Positions 8,135 through 14,273 of a stretch of 14,690 bases of DNA are shown here, one piece after another. Position numbers and translations under genes: made by a program. The first letter of the stretch is position 1. The number at the start of each line of letters is the position of its first letter. The notes under the pieces are model-generated. The model searched no databases, had not been told where the DNA came from, and saw only the letters and a program-made list of their open reading frames with translations. Source of the stretch: JAXDLK01 sp034666665. GTDB taxonomy: Bacteria > Desulfobacterota > Binatia > JACPRU01. The stretch lies in contig JAXDLK010000229.1 in the NCBI GenBank assembly GCA_034666665.1, forward strand, positions 1 to 14,690, in the 5' to 3' direction.

Positions 8135-10255
8135 ATGGCGTCCGACCGGCACAAGGCATTCGAGTCCATCCTCGCGCGCACCCTCGGCTACCGGCTGCGC
8201 GACGTCGGCGAGCACTGCCTGCGGCCGAGCACGCTCGCGGCGCTCTACGAGGGAGGACTGACCCGGGCCGAGATCGAGGATTGCGACCGCCACCTTTCGG
8301 TCTGCGCAGGATGTCAGGCGCAGCTCGCCGGGCTGGTTCGCATTCACGACGCCGCGATCCGCGATACCGCGGGCGCGGCCAAGACCGCCGTCGCCGCCGC
8401 GGCCAGCGCCACGCTCCAGAAACGACTGTTCTCGAGCTGGGCCGTTCCTCTCGGCGTCGCAGCGGTCGCGATCCTCGCGGTATCGATCGGCCTTTCCTTG
8501 TCGCCCGGCCTGAACGCCCCCGAGTACCGTCATGGCGAACCGGGCGAGCTCGTAGCGCACGTTCGGCCGACGCTCGAACCACCGCCGCCGACGGAAGCGA
8601 AAACCGCGGCCGAACGCCGCCCGTCCTTCACGGAGGAAGAGCTTCCCCCGCCGACCTCCCACGGGGCGAATCCCTCCGTCACTTCATCTGCACCGGCAGC
8701 CGCCGAGGTCGCGGCCACCCCGGCGAAGAACGAGGTCCTCGTCGTCGAGCGGAGCCCTACCCGTGTGGAACCAGGCGACGCTCGATCCCGCCGCGAGCGA
8801 GCCGCCGCCCAGAGGGAGCTCTCCCGAAGGGAGCGCGAGGCGATCTTCGCGCTCGAGAAGCAGCAGATGGCGGCCCCGACTCCGTCCGTGAACGTCTTCG
8901 GGCTGCACCCGGAGGAGAAGACCGACGGAAGCGCGGACGAAAAGGACCGCGGGGGGGTGGACGACGCGCTCGGCGCTCTGGGTGGGCGGGACGAGGAGGA
9001 TGAGCGCTCCGCTGCGACCGCTGCGCCGACGCAGGCTCAGGAGCCCACCGTGCCTCCCGCGCCCGCCGCTGCTGCGGAACCGACCGAGGCTCCGGCACCG
9101 ACCGAGGCTCCCGCACCGACCGAGGCTCCCGCACCGACCGAGGCTCCCGCACCGACCGAGGCTCCGGCACCGACCGAGGCTCCCGCGCCGACCGAAGCCC
9201 CGGCACCGACCGAACGCCCGGCGCCGACCACGGCTCCGGAGTCCACTCGCCTGCCCGCGACGGTCTCGCACGAGAAGGCCGATCGGGTGTCGGCGCCGAA
9301 AGCGATCGAGGTCCGTCCCACCGCGCCGCCATCTCCGGCCGCCGCGGCGGCGACCGAGGCACCCCGGGCGGCCATGCCGCTACCGACCGCGGTCTCTCCG
9401 CCAGCCTCCGAGCCTACGGTCGCACCGGCACCGAGCAAGCCCGCCGTAGAGGCGCCGTCGCCCTCGCAGGAGAGCAATGACCGCGCGGCTGCGGGCGCAA
9501 CCGAAACGGCAGGCAATGAGCTTCCCGACGCATCCGAGCCCACGATCACGGAAGAGACCGAGGTCGTCGAGGAAGAGCCCACCCCGGCCGAGCAAGAGCG
9601 AACCGGTGGATTCCTCCGCGGGGTCTTCGGCGCCTTCGGAAAGGAACAGTCGAAGGAGCCCCCGGAAGACGCCGAGGCGAACTCCCCGGGTGACCGCGAT
9701 GACAGCGAGTCGGCAGCGGACGCGGCTCCGTCCGCGGCCGGAGCGCCGGCACCTGAGCGATCGGAGGCTCCACGGCCGGAGCCGACCGCTGAACCGACGC
9801 GAGTACCGGAGCCGCAGTCGCCGGAATCCACCCGCGCCCCGGAAGCGTCGGCTCCCGAGCCGCGCGCCCGAGGGGCGGGTGCGGCTCCCGAGGAGAGCGG
9901 CGGAAAGGTGGTCGCCGCAGGCCGTGGTTCCACCGTCCGCTGGCGGATCGGCGCCGGGGGTGCGGTCGAGCGGTCGACGGATGGTGGCGCGACGTGGGCA
10001 CCGCAATCCGTCCCGGTGAGCACGGACCTGCTTGCAGCGTCCGCGCCTGCCGCCGACGTCTGCTGGATCGTGGGGCGAAAAGGCGTCGTGCTACGGACGA
10101 ACGACGGCGGCACGAGCTGGCAACGGGTGCCGATCCGCGTCTCCTCCGATCTCGTCAGCGTGAGCGCCTCGAGTGACTCCACTGCCACCGTCACCACGCA
10201 GAATGGGCAACGCTACCGCACGACCAACGGCGGCAAGAACTGGCGCCCGCTGTAA
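8135..10255 (+). CDS. Putative transmembrane anti-sigma factor with zinc finger, long PTEA-rich linker and C-terminal Asp-box (YCF48/BNR-like) repeats
   Basis: The protein has 706 residues. The N-terminal cytoplasmic part has a zinc-finger anti-sigma pattern: C28, then CDRHLSVCAGC with H53, C57 and C60 (HxxxCxxC). One hydrophobic helix at about 103-124 (VPLGVAAVAILAVSIGLSL) is the single membrane span. Residues 130-588 are low-complexity Pro/Ala/Glu/Thr/Ser sequence, including nine consecutive PTEAPA-type hexapeptides at 316-369 and a short folded-looking island GGFLRGVFGAFGKEQ. The last 118 residues contain three Asp-box motifs, STDGGATW (614-621), TNDGGTSW (655-662) and TTNGGKNW (696-703), each 41 residues apart, as in beta-propeller blades of the YCF48/BNR type. 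By family knowledge the finger domain would bind the sigma factor encoded just upstream. A sensing role for the external repeats is inference. No strong ribosome site precedes the ATG; AAGGA lies 35 bases upstream. Confidence 0.85.
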   Translation: MASDRHKAFESILARTLGYRLRDVGEHCLRPSTLAALYEGGLTRAEIEDCDRHLSVCAGCQAQLAGLVRIHDAAIRDTAGAAKTAVAAAASATLQKRLFSSWAVPLGVAAVAILAVSIGLSLSPGLNAPEYRHGEPGELVAHVRPTLEPPPPTEAKTAAERRPSFTEEELPPPTSHGANPSVTSSAPAAAEVAATPAKNEVLVVERSPTRVEPGDARSRRERAAAQRELSRREREAIFALEKQQMAAPTPSVNVFGLHPEEKTDGSADEKDRGGVDDALGALGGRDEEDERSAATAAPTQAQEPTVPPAPAAAAEPTEAPAPTEAPAPTEAPAPTEAPAPTEAPAPTEAPAPTEAPAPTERPAPTTAPESTRLPATVSHEKADRVSAPKAIEVRPTAPPSPAAAAATEAPRAAMPLPTAVSPPASEPTVAPAPSKPAVEAPSPSQESNDRAAAGATETAGNELPDASEPTITEETEVVEEEPTPAEQERTGGFLRGVFGAFGKEQSKEPPEDAEANSPGDRDDSESAADAAPSAAGAPAPERSEAPRPEPTAEPTRVPEPQSPESTRAPEASAPEPRARGAGAAPEESGGKVVAAGRGSTVRWRIGAGGAVERSTDGGATWAPQSVPVSTDLLAASAPAADVCWIVGRKGVVLRTNDGGTSWQRVPIRVSSDLVSVSASSDSTATVTTQNGQRYRTTNGGKNWRPL
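9080..9241 (+). repeat. Nine-copy 18-bp tandem repeat inside the anti-sigma gene
   Basis: The unit is close to CCGACCGAGGCTCCCGCA and encodes Pro-Thr-Glu-Ala-Pro-Ala. Units begin at 9080, 9098, 9116, 9134, 9152, 9170, 9188, 9206 and 9224. Units 1-6 differ from each other only at single third-position bases (CCC/CCG, GCA/GCG). Units 7-9 are progressively degenerate (GAAGCC, GAACGC, ACGGCT). The 18-base length keeps the reading frame, so copy-number changes would lengthen or shorten the linker without breaking the gene. Confidence 0.97.
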
Positions 10256-10271
10256 CGCGCCGGTCGCTCAG

Positions 10272-10318
10272 CCCGCGGTCGGAGCCGTGGCGGGAGACGT
10301 CGGGGACGGAGCGCCGTC
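10272..10318. terminator. Possible hairpins between convergent genes
   Basis: The 69-base gap between the anti-sigma stop and the SCP2-like stop holds two inverted repeats: CCCGC (10272-10276) with GCGGG (10290-10294), and GACGG (10305-10309) with CCGTC (10314-10318) around an AGCG loop. There is no T-run on either side, so these are not classical intrinsic terminators. The position between two convergent transcripts is the main reason to list them. Confidence 0.27.
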
Positions 10319-10324
10319 ACCGGG

Positions 10325-10948
10325 TCACATCATCGCCATGCCGATCTGCATCGCGAGCGCGGCGTCTCCCGTCATGCGGATCCGTCCCTGGAGAAACGCC
10401 ATCTGCGGGTTGAGCTCGCCTTTGCGCAGGCGCTCGGCATCTTCGGCCTTGAGGGCAATCACGGTCTGCGGCTGAGCATCCCGCTCTCCACTGCCGAAGT
10501 GGATCGTGACGGGAAGCTCCTTCCCGTCCGGCAAATCCGTCACCTTGATCTCGAGCGTGCCGCGGATCGCCTGCAGCCGCTCGATGCGGCTTCGGGTGAG
10601 CGCTCCCTGACCTGCCGGCCCGCCGAAACCGAGACCGCCGACCGCACCCGCCGCCGCGGCCAGGCGGAAGTCGTCGAGCTTCTGGTAAACGGTCAGGAGC
10701 GGCGGCGCGGCCGCCGCATTCGCGAGCGTCGCGGCGCCACCTTCGACGTTCACGTACCACTCGCCGCCGCCGTCGCCCTCGAGCACGATTCGTAGCGTCG
10801 CCCGTGCTTCGAGGTGATCGCGCAGATCGCGCTGCAGCGACTCGATCCGCGCGCGCAACTGCGCGACCCGCTCCGACACCCGGTTGACGACCTGCCGAGT
10901 GAGCACTTCCTCAGGCCGGAACGGCTTGTCCGCGTCGTCCGGCGTCAC
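10325..10948 (-). CDS. SCP2 sterol-carrier-like domain protein, coupled to the L,D-transpeptidase
   Basis: The protein has 207 residues from a GTG at 10948. The C-terminal block LRKGELNPQMAFLQGRIRMT (175-194) followed by GDAALAMQIG matches the SCP2 ending, in which a G..l.pq.aF..Gki...Gd..la pattern lines the lipid tunnel. Residues 130-174 supply the strands before it (LEIKVTDLPDGKELPVTIHF). The N-terminal 12-48 is a charged helix that may form a coiled coil (VSERVAQLRARIESLQRDL). Residues 50-100 (RIVLEGDGGGEWYVNVEGG) look like a second, degenerate copy of the SCP2 strands, ending in a glycine-rich stretch. SCP2 domains bind lipids or acyl-CoA. There is no signal peptide, so it is probably cytosolic. 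GGAGAGG sits 5 bases before the GTG, and the GTG overlaps the upstream stop as GTGA. The ligand is unknown. Confidence 0.85.
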   Translation of the reverse strand: MTPDDADKPFRPEEVLTRQVVNRVSERVAQLRARIESLQRDLRDHLEARATLRIVLEGDGGGEWYVNVEGGAATLANAAAAPPLLTVYQKLDDFRLAAAAGAVGGLGFGGPAGQGALTRSRIERLQAIRGTLEIKVTDLPDGKELPVTIHFGSGERDAQPQTVIALKAEDAERLRKGELNPQMAFLQGRIRMTGDAALAMQIGMAMM

Positions 10949-11565
10949 CAGGGCCTCTCCGCATCCTGGATCAACAGCACCGTGCCTTCCGGCACCATTT
11001 CGTAGAGCTCCTCGATGTCGCGGTTCATCAGCGCCACGCAGCCGTAGGTCCAGTTCACGCCGACCCGGTTGAGATCCTCCTTGTCCGAACCGTGGATCCC
11101 GAGCAGCGCACCGGGCCGCGCGGCTTGTCCCTCCTGCGGCACCTCGCCGCGAGCGAGCGCGTACTGGAAGTGCGCGAGGTCCGAGGGGTTCGGATAGTCG
11201 AAATCGAGGAACCGGTGATAGCGCGCGTGCGAGCGCTTGTGGCTGATGTGGTACACGCCGGACGGGGTACGGCGATCGCCTTCCCAGAGCTTCCGTCCCT
11301 GACCGCGGCCGAGAACGACGGGGAACACGCGCACTTCCTTCCCGTAGTGGAAGACGGTGAGCTTGCGCTCCGTCTTGTCGACCACGATCAGGTACGGCTC
11401 GGTCGACGCCCACGGCAGGAATCGGGGACCGGTGACGGCCTCGATGCGTTGCTCCTCGACCTCGAGCTCGGAACGCGAGAGATGGAACGGCGACGGCAGT
11501 ATCACACCGCACCCCGCGATCACCGTCGCAGCCAGAGTTGCGAGACTCCACCGCACGCGGAGCAT
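10945..11565 (-). CDS. YkuD-type L,D-transpeptidase, predicted lipoprotein
   Basis: The protein has 206 residues. The N-terminus is a short lipoprotein signal: two arginines, a hydrophobic stretch and the lipobox IAGC with C19 as the lipidation site. The catalytic YkuD domain runs from about 57 (PYLIVVDKTERKLTVFHYGK) to the end. It has GDRRTPSGVYHI (96-107), GIHGSD with H158, and NWTYGCVALMN with the nucleophile C176, so the catalytic pair is present. These enzymes make 3-3 peptidoglycan cross-links or attach lipoproteins to peptidoglycan in the periplasm, and some members instead cleave such bonds. An in-frame TAA lies three codons before the ATG, which fixes the start. No Shine-Dalgarno is seen. 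The stop overlaps the SCP2-like gene's GTG. The start is only 43 bases from the divergent MFS gene, so the two promoters must overlap. Confidence 0.95.
   Translation of the reverse strand: MLRVRWSLATLAATVIAGCGVILPSPFHLSRSELEVEEQRIEAVTGPRFLPWASTEPYLIVVDKTERKLTVFHYGKEVRVFPVVLGRGQGRKLWEGDRRTPSGVYHISHKRSHARYHRFLDFDYPNPSDLAHFQYALARGEVPQEGQAARPGALLGIHGSDKEDLNRVGVNWTYGCVALMNRDIEELYEMVPEGTVLLIQDAERPW
10954..10960 (-). promoter_or_regulatory. Ribosome binding site for the SCP2-like gene
   Basis: GGAGAGG (complement of 10954-10960) ends 5 bases before the GTG at 10948. It selects this start among the many codons of a frame that stays open much further upstream across the transpeptidase gene. Confidence 0.65.
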
Positions 11566-11608
11566 CGCGCTTGTTTAAGCCGAGCGGCGACGGCATGGCA
11601 AGTTCCTC

Positions 11609-12892
11609 GTGCAGCGCCTGCTCCGCATCGTCCGCGCGTCCGTCGCAGGCCTCGATCCACGGGTCGTCTGGTTGTCGGCGGCATCGGGAGTGATCATGCT
11701 CGGATCGAGCATCGTCACCCCGGTGCTGCCGCTCTACGCGCGGGACTTCGGCGTGAGCTATGCCGGGGCAGGACTGCTGATCTCCGCGTTCGCGGTCGGC
11801 CGGCTGCTCTTCGACTACGCCGGCGGCCTACTCGCCGATCGCTTCGGCGCTCGCCGGCTGGCGACCGCAGGCGCGCTCGTGGTCGCGCTCTCCGCCTACC
11901 TGAGCGCGCTCGCCCCCGACTTTCGGACGCTCGTCGGGTTCCGCGTTCTCGAGGGCATCGGCTCGGCCATCTACGTGACCACCGCGATGGCGCTCCTCGG
12001 CCGTACCGTCGACGCCGCACGCATGGGGCAGGCGATGGGATTCTACCAGAGCCTCATCTTGCTCGGCGTCTCCTTCGGCCCGACGATCGGCGGAGTCGTG
12101 GCGGAAGTCACCGGAGACCGTCGGGCCCCGTTCCTGATGATGTCGGCGGTCGGCGTCGGCGTGGCGGTCCTCAGCTTCGCCGTCTTGCCGCGATCGGATC
12201 GCGGGCCCGCGACCGAGCGTGCTCCGCGGCCGCCGCTCGCGAGCGTCGTACGCCTCGCGCGGCAGCCGGCGTTCGCGTTCGCGCTGCTGCTCACGTTCTT
12301 CGTCTTCGCGGTTCGTGCCGGCCTGCGGGTGAACCTGATCCCGCTCTTCGGAGAGGAGCGCGGAGGGCTCGGCGAGGCGGCGATCGGCATCGTGCTGTCG
12401 GCCTCCGCGTTCGCGAACTTCGCGGTCCTCTGGCACGCCGGAGCGCTGATCGATCGTCTCGGGCGGCGCGCCGTGGCGCTGCCGACGCTCGCCGCCACCG
12501 CCGCGGTGTGCGCGGCGCACGCTTGGTCCCCGAGCTTCGGAAATCTTCTCGTTCAGGGGGCGCTGCTCGGCGCGGTGCTCGGCTACCTCGCACCGGCTCC
12601 GGCGGCGATGGTCGCCGACCTCACCCCGCGCGAAATGATGGGGGCCGTGATGGGAGTCTACCGGATGGGCGGGGACCTCGGTCTCCTTCTCGGACCGATC
12701 TCGCTCGGCGCCATCGCCTCGGCGGCCGGATTCGAGGCCGCATTCCTCGCCGCCGCAGCGGCGGCCGTGCTCACGCTCGTGGCGGGGCTCGCGGTCCCGG
12801 AGACGCTGGCATCCGTCGCGGAGCATGGCTCGGTGGCCATCGGAAGCGCGCAGCTCGCGCAAGCGGAAGCCGATCGCGGACATGCGCCGTGA
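11609..12892 (+). CDS. Major facilitator superfamily transporter
   Basis: The protein has 427 residues and the length and hydrophobicity of a 12-helix MFS carrier. The first helix is ASGVIMLGSSIVTPVLPLYA. The second ends in motif A, GGLLADRFGARR (72-83), between helices 2 and 3. The second half repeats a weaker version, GALIDRLGRR, after helix 8. A charged central loop (RSDRGPATERAPRPPLASVV) separates the two halves. The later PAPAAMVADLTPREMMGAVM is like the drug-efflux subgroup (Bcr/Tet-like DHA1), but the substrate cannot be read from the sequence. The GTG at 11609 is the only start codon between an in-frame TAA at 11576-11578 and the first helix. No strong ribosome site is visible (GGCAAG is weak). 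It is divergent from the L,D-transpeptidase gene. Confidence 0.94.
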   Translation: MQRLLRIVRASVAGLDPRVVWLSAASGVIMLGSSIVTPVLPLYARDFGVSYAGAGLLISAFAVGRLLFDYAGGLLADRFGARRLATAGALVVALSAYLSALAPDFRTLVGFRVLEGIGSAIYVTTAMALLGRTVDAARMGQAMGFYQSLILLGVSFGPTIGGVVAEVTGDRRAPFLMMSAVGVGVAVLSFAVLPRSDRGPATERAPRPPLASVVRLARQPAFAFALLLTFFVFAVRAGLRVNLIPLFGEERGGLGEAAIGIVLSASAFANFAVLWHAGALIDRLGRRAVALPTLAATAAVCAAHAWSPSFGNLLVQGALLGAVLGYLAPAPAAMVADLTPREMMGAVMGVYRMGGDLGLLLGPISLGAIASAAGFEAAFLAAAAAAVLTLVAGLAVPETLASVAEHGSVAIGSAQLAQAEADRGHAP

Positions 12893-12928
12893 TCGGCGCG
12901 GGGGTTCGGGCGCCATCGGAGGAGCGCA

Positions 12929-12943
12929 GCTCGCGAAGCGAGC
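12929..12943. repeat. Perfect 6-bp inverted repeat (hairpin) after the MFS gene
   Basis: GCTCGC (12929-12934) and GCGAGC (12938-12943) flank a GAA loop, 37 bases after the MFS stop. No T-run follows, so it is not a classical terminator. It sits directly before a 24-base direct repeat, and both may belong to one repeated element. Confidence 0.5.
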
Positions 12944-12997
12944 GAGCACCGCACGGGGCCCCCGAGTCGGACGGAGCACTGGACGGGGCCCCTGAGT
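12944..12997. repeat. Imperfect 24-bp direct repeat between the MFS and flavin reductase genes
   Basis: Copy A is at 12944-12967 and copy B at 12974-12997, so their starts are 30 bases apart. They match at 21 of 24 positions, with the shared core ACGGGGCCCC. The core is itself self-complementary (GGGGCCCC). The 166-base spacer that holds it (12893-13058) contains no credible gene. Confidence 0.75.
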
Positions 12998-13035
12998 ATG
13001 AAGGGCGCGCTCCACCGCTCCGATTGACGCGTCAC

Positions 13036-13057
13036 GGAGGCGTGGCTAAACGGCTCC
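13036..13057 (+). promoter_or_regulatory. Hairpin covering the ribosome-site-like GGAGG before the flavin reductase gene
   Basis: GGAGGCG (13036-13042) can pair with CGGCTCC (13051-13057) over an 8-base loop with one mismatch. The GGAGG is the only strong ribosome-site match near the GTG start at 13059, but it is 18 bases away, further than usual. Either the true signal is weak or the structure affects initiation. Confidence 0.3.
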
Positions 13058-13058
13058 A

Positions 13059-13532
13059 GTGATCGAGAAGAACGACCTCCGCCGGGTGATGGGTCATTTC
13101 GCCACCGGCGTGACGGTGGTGACCACGCGCGACGGCAGCGGCCGCCATTACGGATTGACCGCGAACTCCGTCACCTCGGTGTCCCTGACCCCGCCTTTGA
13201 TCCTGATTTGCGTCGACAAGAAGGCGGACTGCTATCCGTGCTTCGAGGACACCAAGGTTTTCACCGTGAACATCCTCTCCGAGGGGCAGCAGGATCTGTC
13301 CTCGCGCTTCGCCACGAAAGGAGCCGTGAAGTTCGAGGGCGTCGACTATCGCGAGGGCGTGAACGGCTGCGCCGTGATCACCGACTCGGTCGGCCATCTC
13401 GACTGCCGCGTCGTGCTCACCTACGAGGGGGGCGATCACACGATCTACGTGGGAGAAGTCGACGGTGGGGACTCCGCGGAGCTGCCCCCGCTCCTCTTCT
13501 TCCGCGGCGGCTATCGTCGGCTCGAGGGTTGA
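13059..13532 (+). CDS. Flavin reductase-like, FMN-binding domain protein
   Basis: The protein has 157 residues, the usual length for a single flavin reductase-like domain. It shows RRVMGHFATGVTVVTTRDG at the N-terminus, GLTANSVTSVSLTPPLILIC (32-51) as the FMN-binding signature, and VFTVNILSEGQQDLSSRFA (67-85). It ends with FFRGGYRRLEG, as expected. Such proteins reduce FMN or FAD with NAD(P)H and supply reduced flavin to two-component monooxygenases, or act as stand-alone oxidoreductases. No partner oxygenase gene is visible in this window. Starts considered: GTG at 13059 (kept because it precedes the conserved first helix) and ATG at 13089 (would cut it). It is followed by the GlmU-type gene after 56 bases. 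Confidence 0.92.
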   Translation: MIEKNDLRRVMGHFATGVTVVTTRDGSGRHYGLTANSVTSVSLTPPLILICVDKKADCYPCFEDTKVFTVNILSEGQQDLSSRFATKGAVKFEGVDYREGVNGCAVITDSVGHLDCRVVLTYEGGDHTIYVGEVDGGDSAELPPLLFFRGGYRRLEG

Positions 13533-13577
13533 GCCTGGCGGCGCGCTTCCGCGACGGTGCGGGGGGGACGCGGGTTC

Positions 13578-13582
13578 GAGGA
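13578..13582 (+). promoter_or_regulatory. Ribosome binding site that decides the start of the GlmU-type gene
   Basis: GAGGA ends 6 bases before the ATG at 13589. The overlapping ATG at 13585 is in another frame and stops after six codons. This argues that the gene really starts here rather than being the tail of a longer bifunctional GlmU. Confidence 0.65.
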
Positions 13583-13588
13583 CAATGG

Positions 13589-14272
13589 ATGTCGAGCCGG
13601 AGTGAGATCGTCGAGCGCTGGATCGCGTCCGGCGTTCGTTTCGACGACCCGGCGACGGCATACGTCGAGGACGGGGTGGTGATCGGCGCCGGCACCGTCG
13701 TCGGACCCAACGTCCAGCTGCGCGGCAAGACGGCGGTCGGGCGCGACTGCCGTATCGACGGCACCGCGTACCTCGTCGACAGCCGGATCGGCGATCGCAC
13801 GCACCTCAGGTTCGGCGTCGTGATCTCGGAATCCGAGGTCGCGGAGGACGTCCAGATCGGGCCCTTCGCGCACCTGCGGCCCGGAACGGTGCTCGGCCCC
13901 CGCGTTCACATCGGCAATTTCGTCGAGACCAAGAAGGCGCGCATCGGCGAGGGCACGAAGGCGAACCACCTGACCTATCTCGGCGACGTCACGATCGGAC
14001 GCGACACGAACGTCGGCGCCGGCACGATCACGTGCAACTACGACGGGTTCGAGAAGCATCCCACGGAGATCGGCGATCGCGTGCAAGTGGGCAGCGACAC
14101 CACGCTGGTCGCTCCGCTCAAGCTCGAGGACGACGTGTACGTGGCGACGGCGACCACCGTCCGGCACGACGTCCCCGCCGGAGCGCTGGTGTACAATGAG
14201 CGGCGCGAGCGCGTCCGGCCGGGATGGACGGCGGAGAAGCGGAGAAAGATGGGAAAGGCGAAGGGCTCCTGA
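13589..14272 (+). CDS. glmU: Stand-alone GlmU-type glucosamine-1-phosphate N-acetyltransferase (left-handed beta-helix)
   Basis: The 227-residue protein matches only the C-terminal half of bifunctional GlmU. It begins with the linker segment (ERWIASGVRFDDPATAYVED) and goes straight into hexapeptide repeats (VVIGAGTVVGPNVQLRGKTA). The acetyltransferase residues are kept: IGPFAHLRPG with R97, GNFVETKKARIGEGTKANHL with K115 and catalytic H127, YLGD with Y130, and TITCNYDG with N150. VGSDTTLVAPL at 168-178 belongs to the acetyl-CoA site. The enzyme would use acetyl-CoA to convert glucosamine-1-phosphate to GlcNAc-1-phosphate in the cytoplasm. The N-terminal uridylyltransferase domain with its GxGTRM loop is absent from the upstream sequence, where a flavin reductase gene lies instead. 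Its stop is one base before the glmS ATG, so both act in UDP-GlcNAc synthesis and are likely co-transcribed. Confidence 0.92.
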   Translation: MSSRSEIVERWIASGVRFDDPATAYVEDGVVIGAGTVVGPNVQLRGKTAVGRDCRIDGTAYLVDSRIGDRTHLRFGVVISESEVAEDVQIGPFAHLRPGTVLGPRVHIGNFVETKKARIGEGTKANHLTYLGDVTIGRDTNVGAGTITCNYDGFEKHPTEIGDRVQVGSDTTLVAPLKLEDDVYVATATTVRHDVPAGALVYNERRERVRPGWTAEKRRKMGKAKGS

Positions 14273-14273
14273 C

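Noticed and set aside
9037..10197. Minus-strand open frame of 386 codons with GASVGA repeats
   Set aside because: The repeats are the complement of the PTEAPA-coding tandem repeat. The plus-strand frame has the zinc finger, membrane helix and Asp boxes.
13036..13060. tRNA-Ser/Leu-like 5' sequence
   Set aside because: Only the acceptor and D-arm resemblance is present. No anticodon arm, T-arm or 3' acceptor complement follows, and the flavin reductase coding sequence starts at once.
11092..13062. Plus-strand open frame of 656 codons crossing the L,D-transpeptidase and MFS genes
   Set aside because: It overlaps two well-supported genes on opposite strands and has an arginine-rich composition with no motif.
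13533..13588. Possible frameshifted remnant of the GlmU N-terminal domain
   Set aside because: The gap is only 56 bases, and the sequence before it is an intact flavin reductase gene. No GxGTRM-like segment is seen in any frame.
14200..14273. glmS ribozyme upstream of glmS
   Set aside because: The preceding gene ends one base before the glmS start, so there is no untranslated space for the ribozyme, and its conserved core is not seen.
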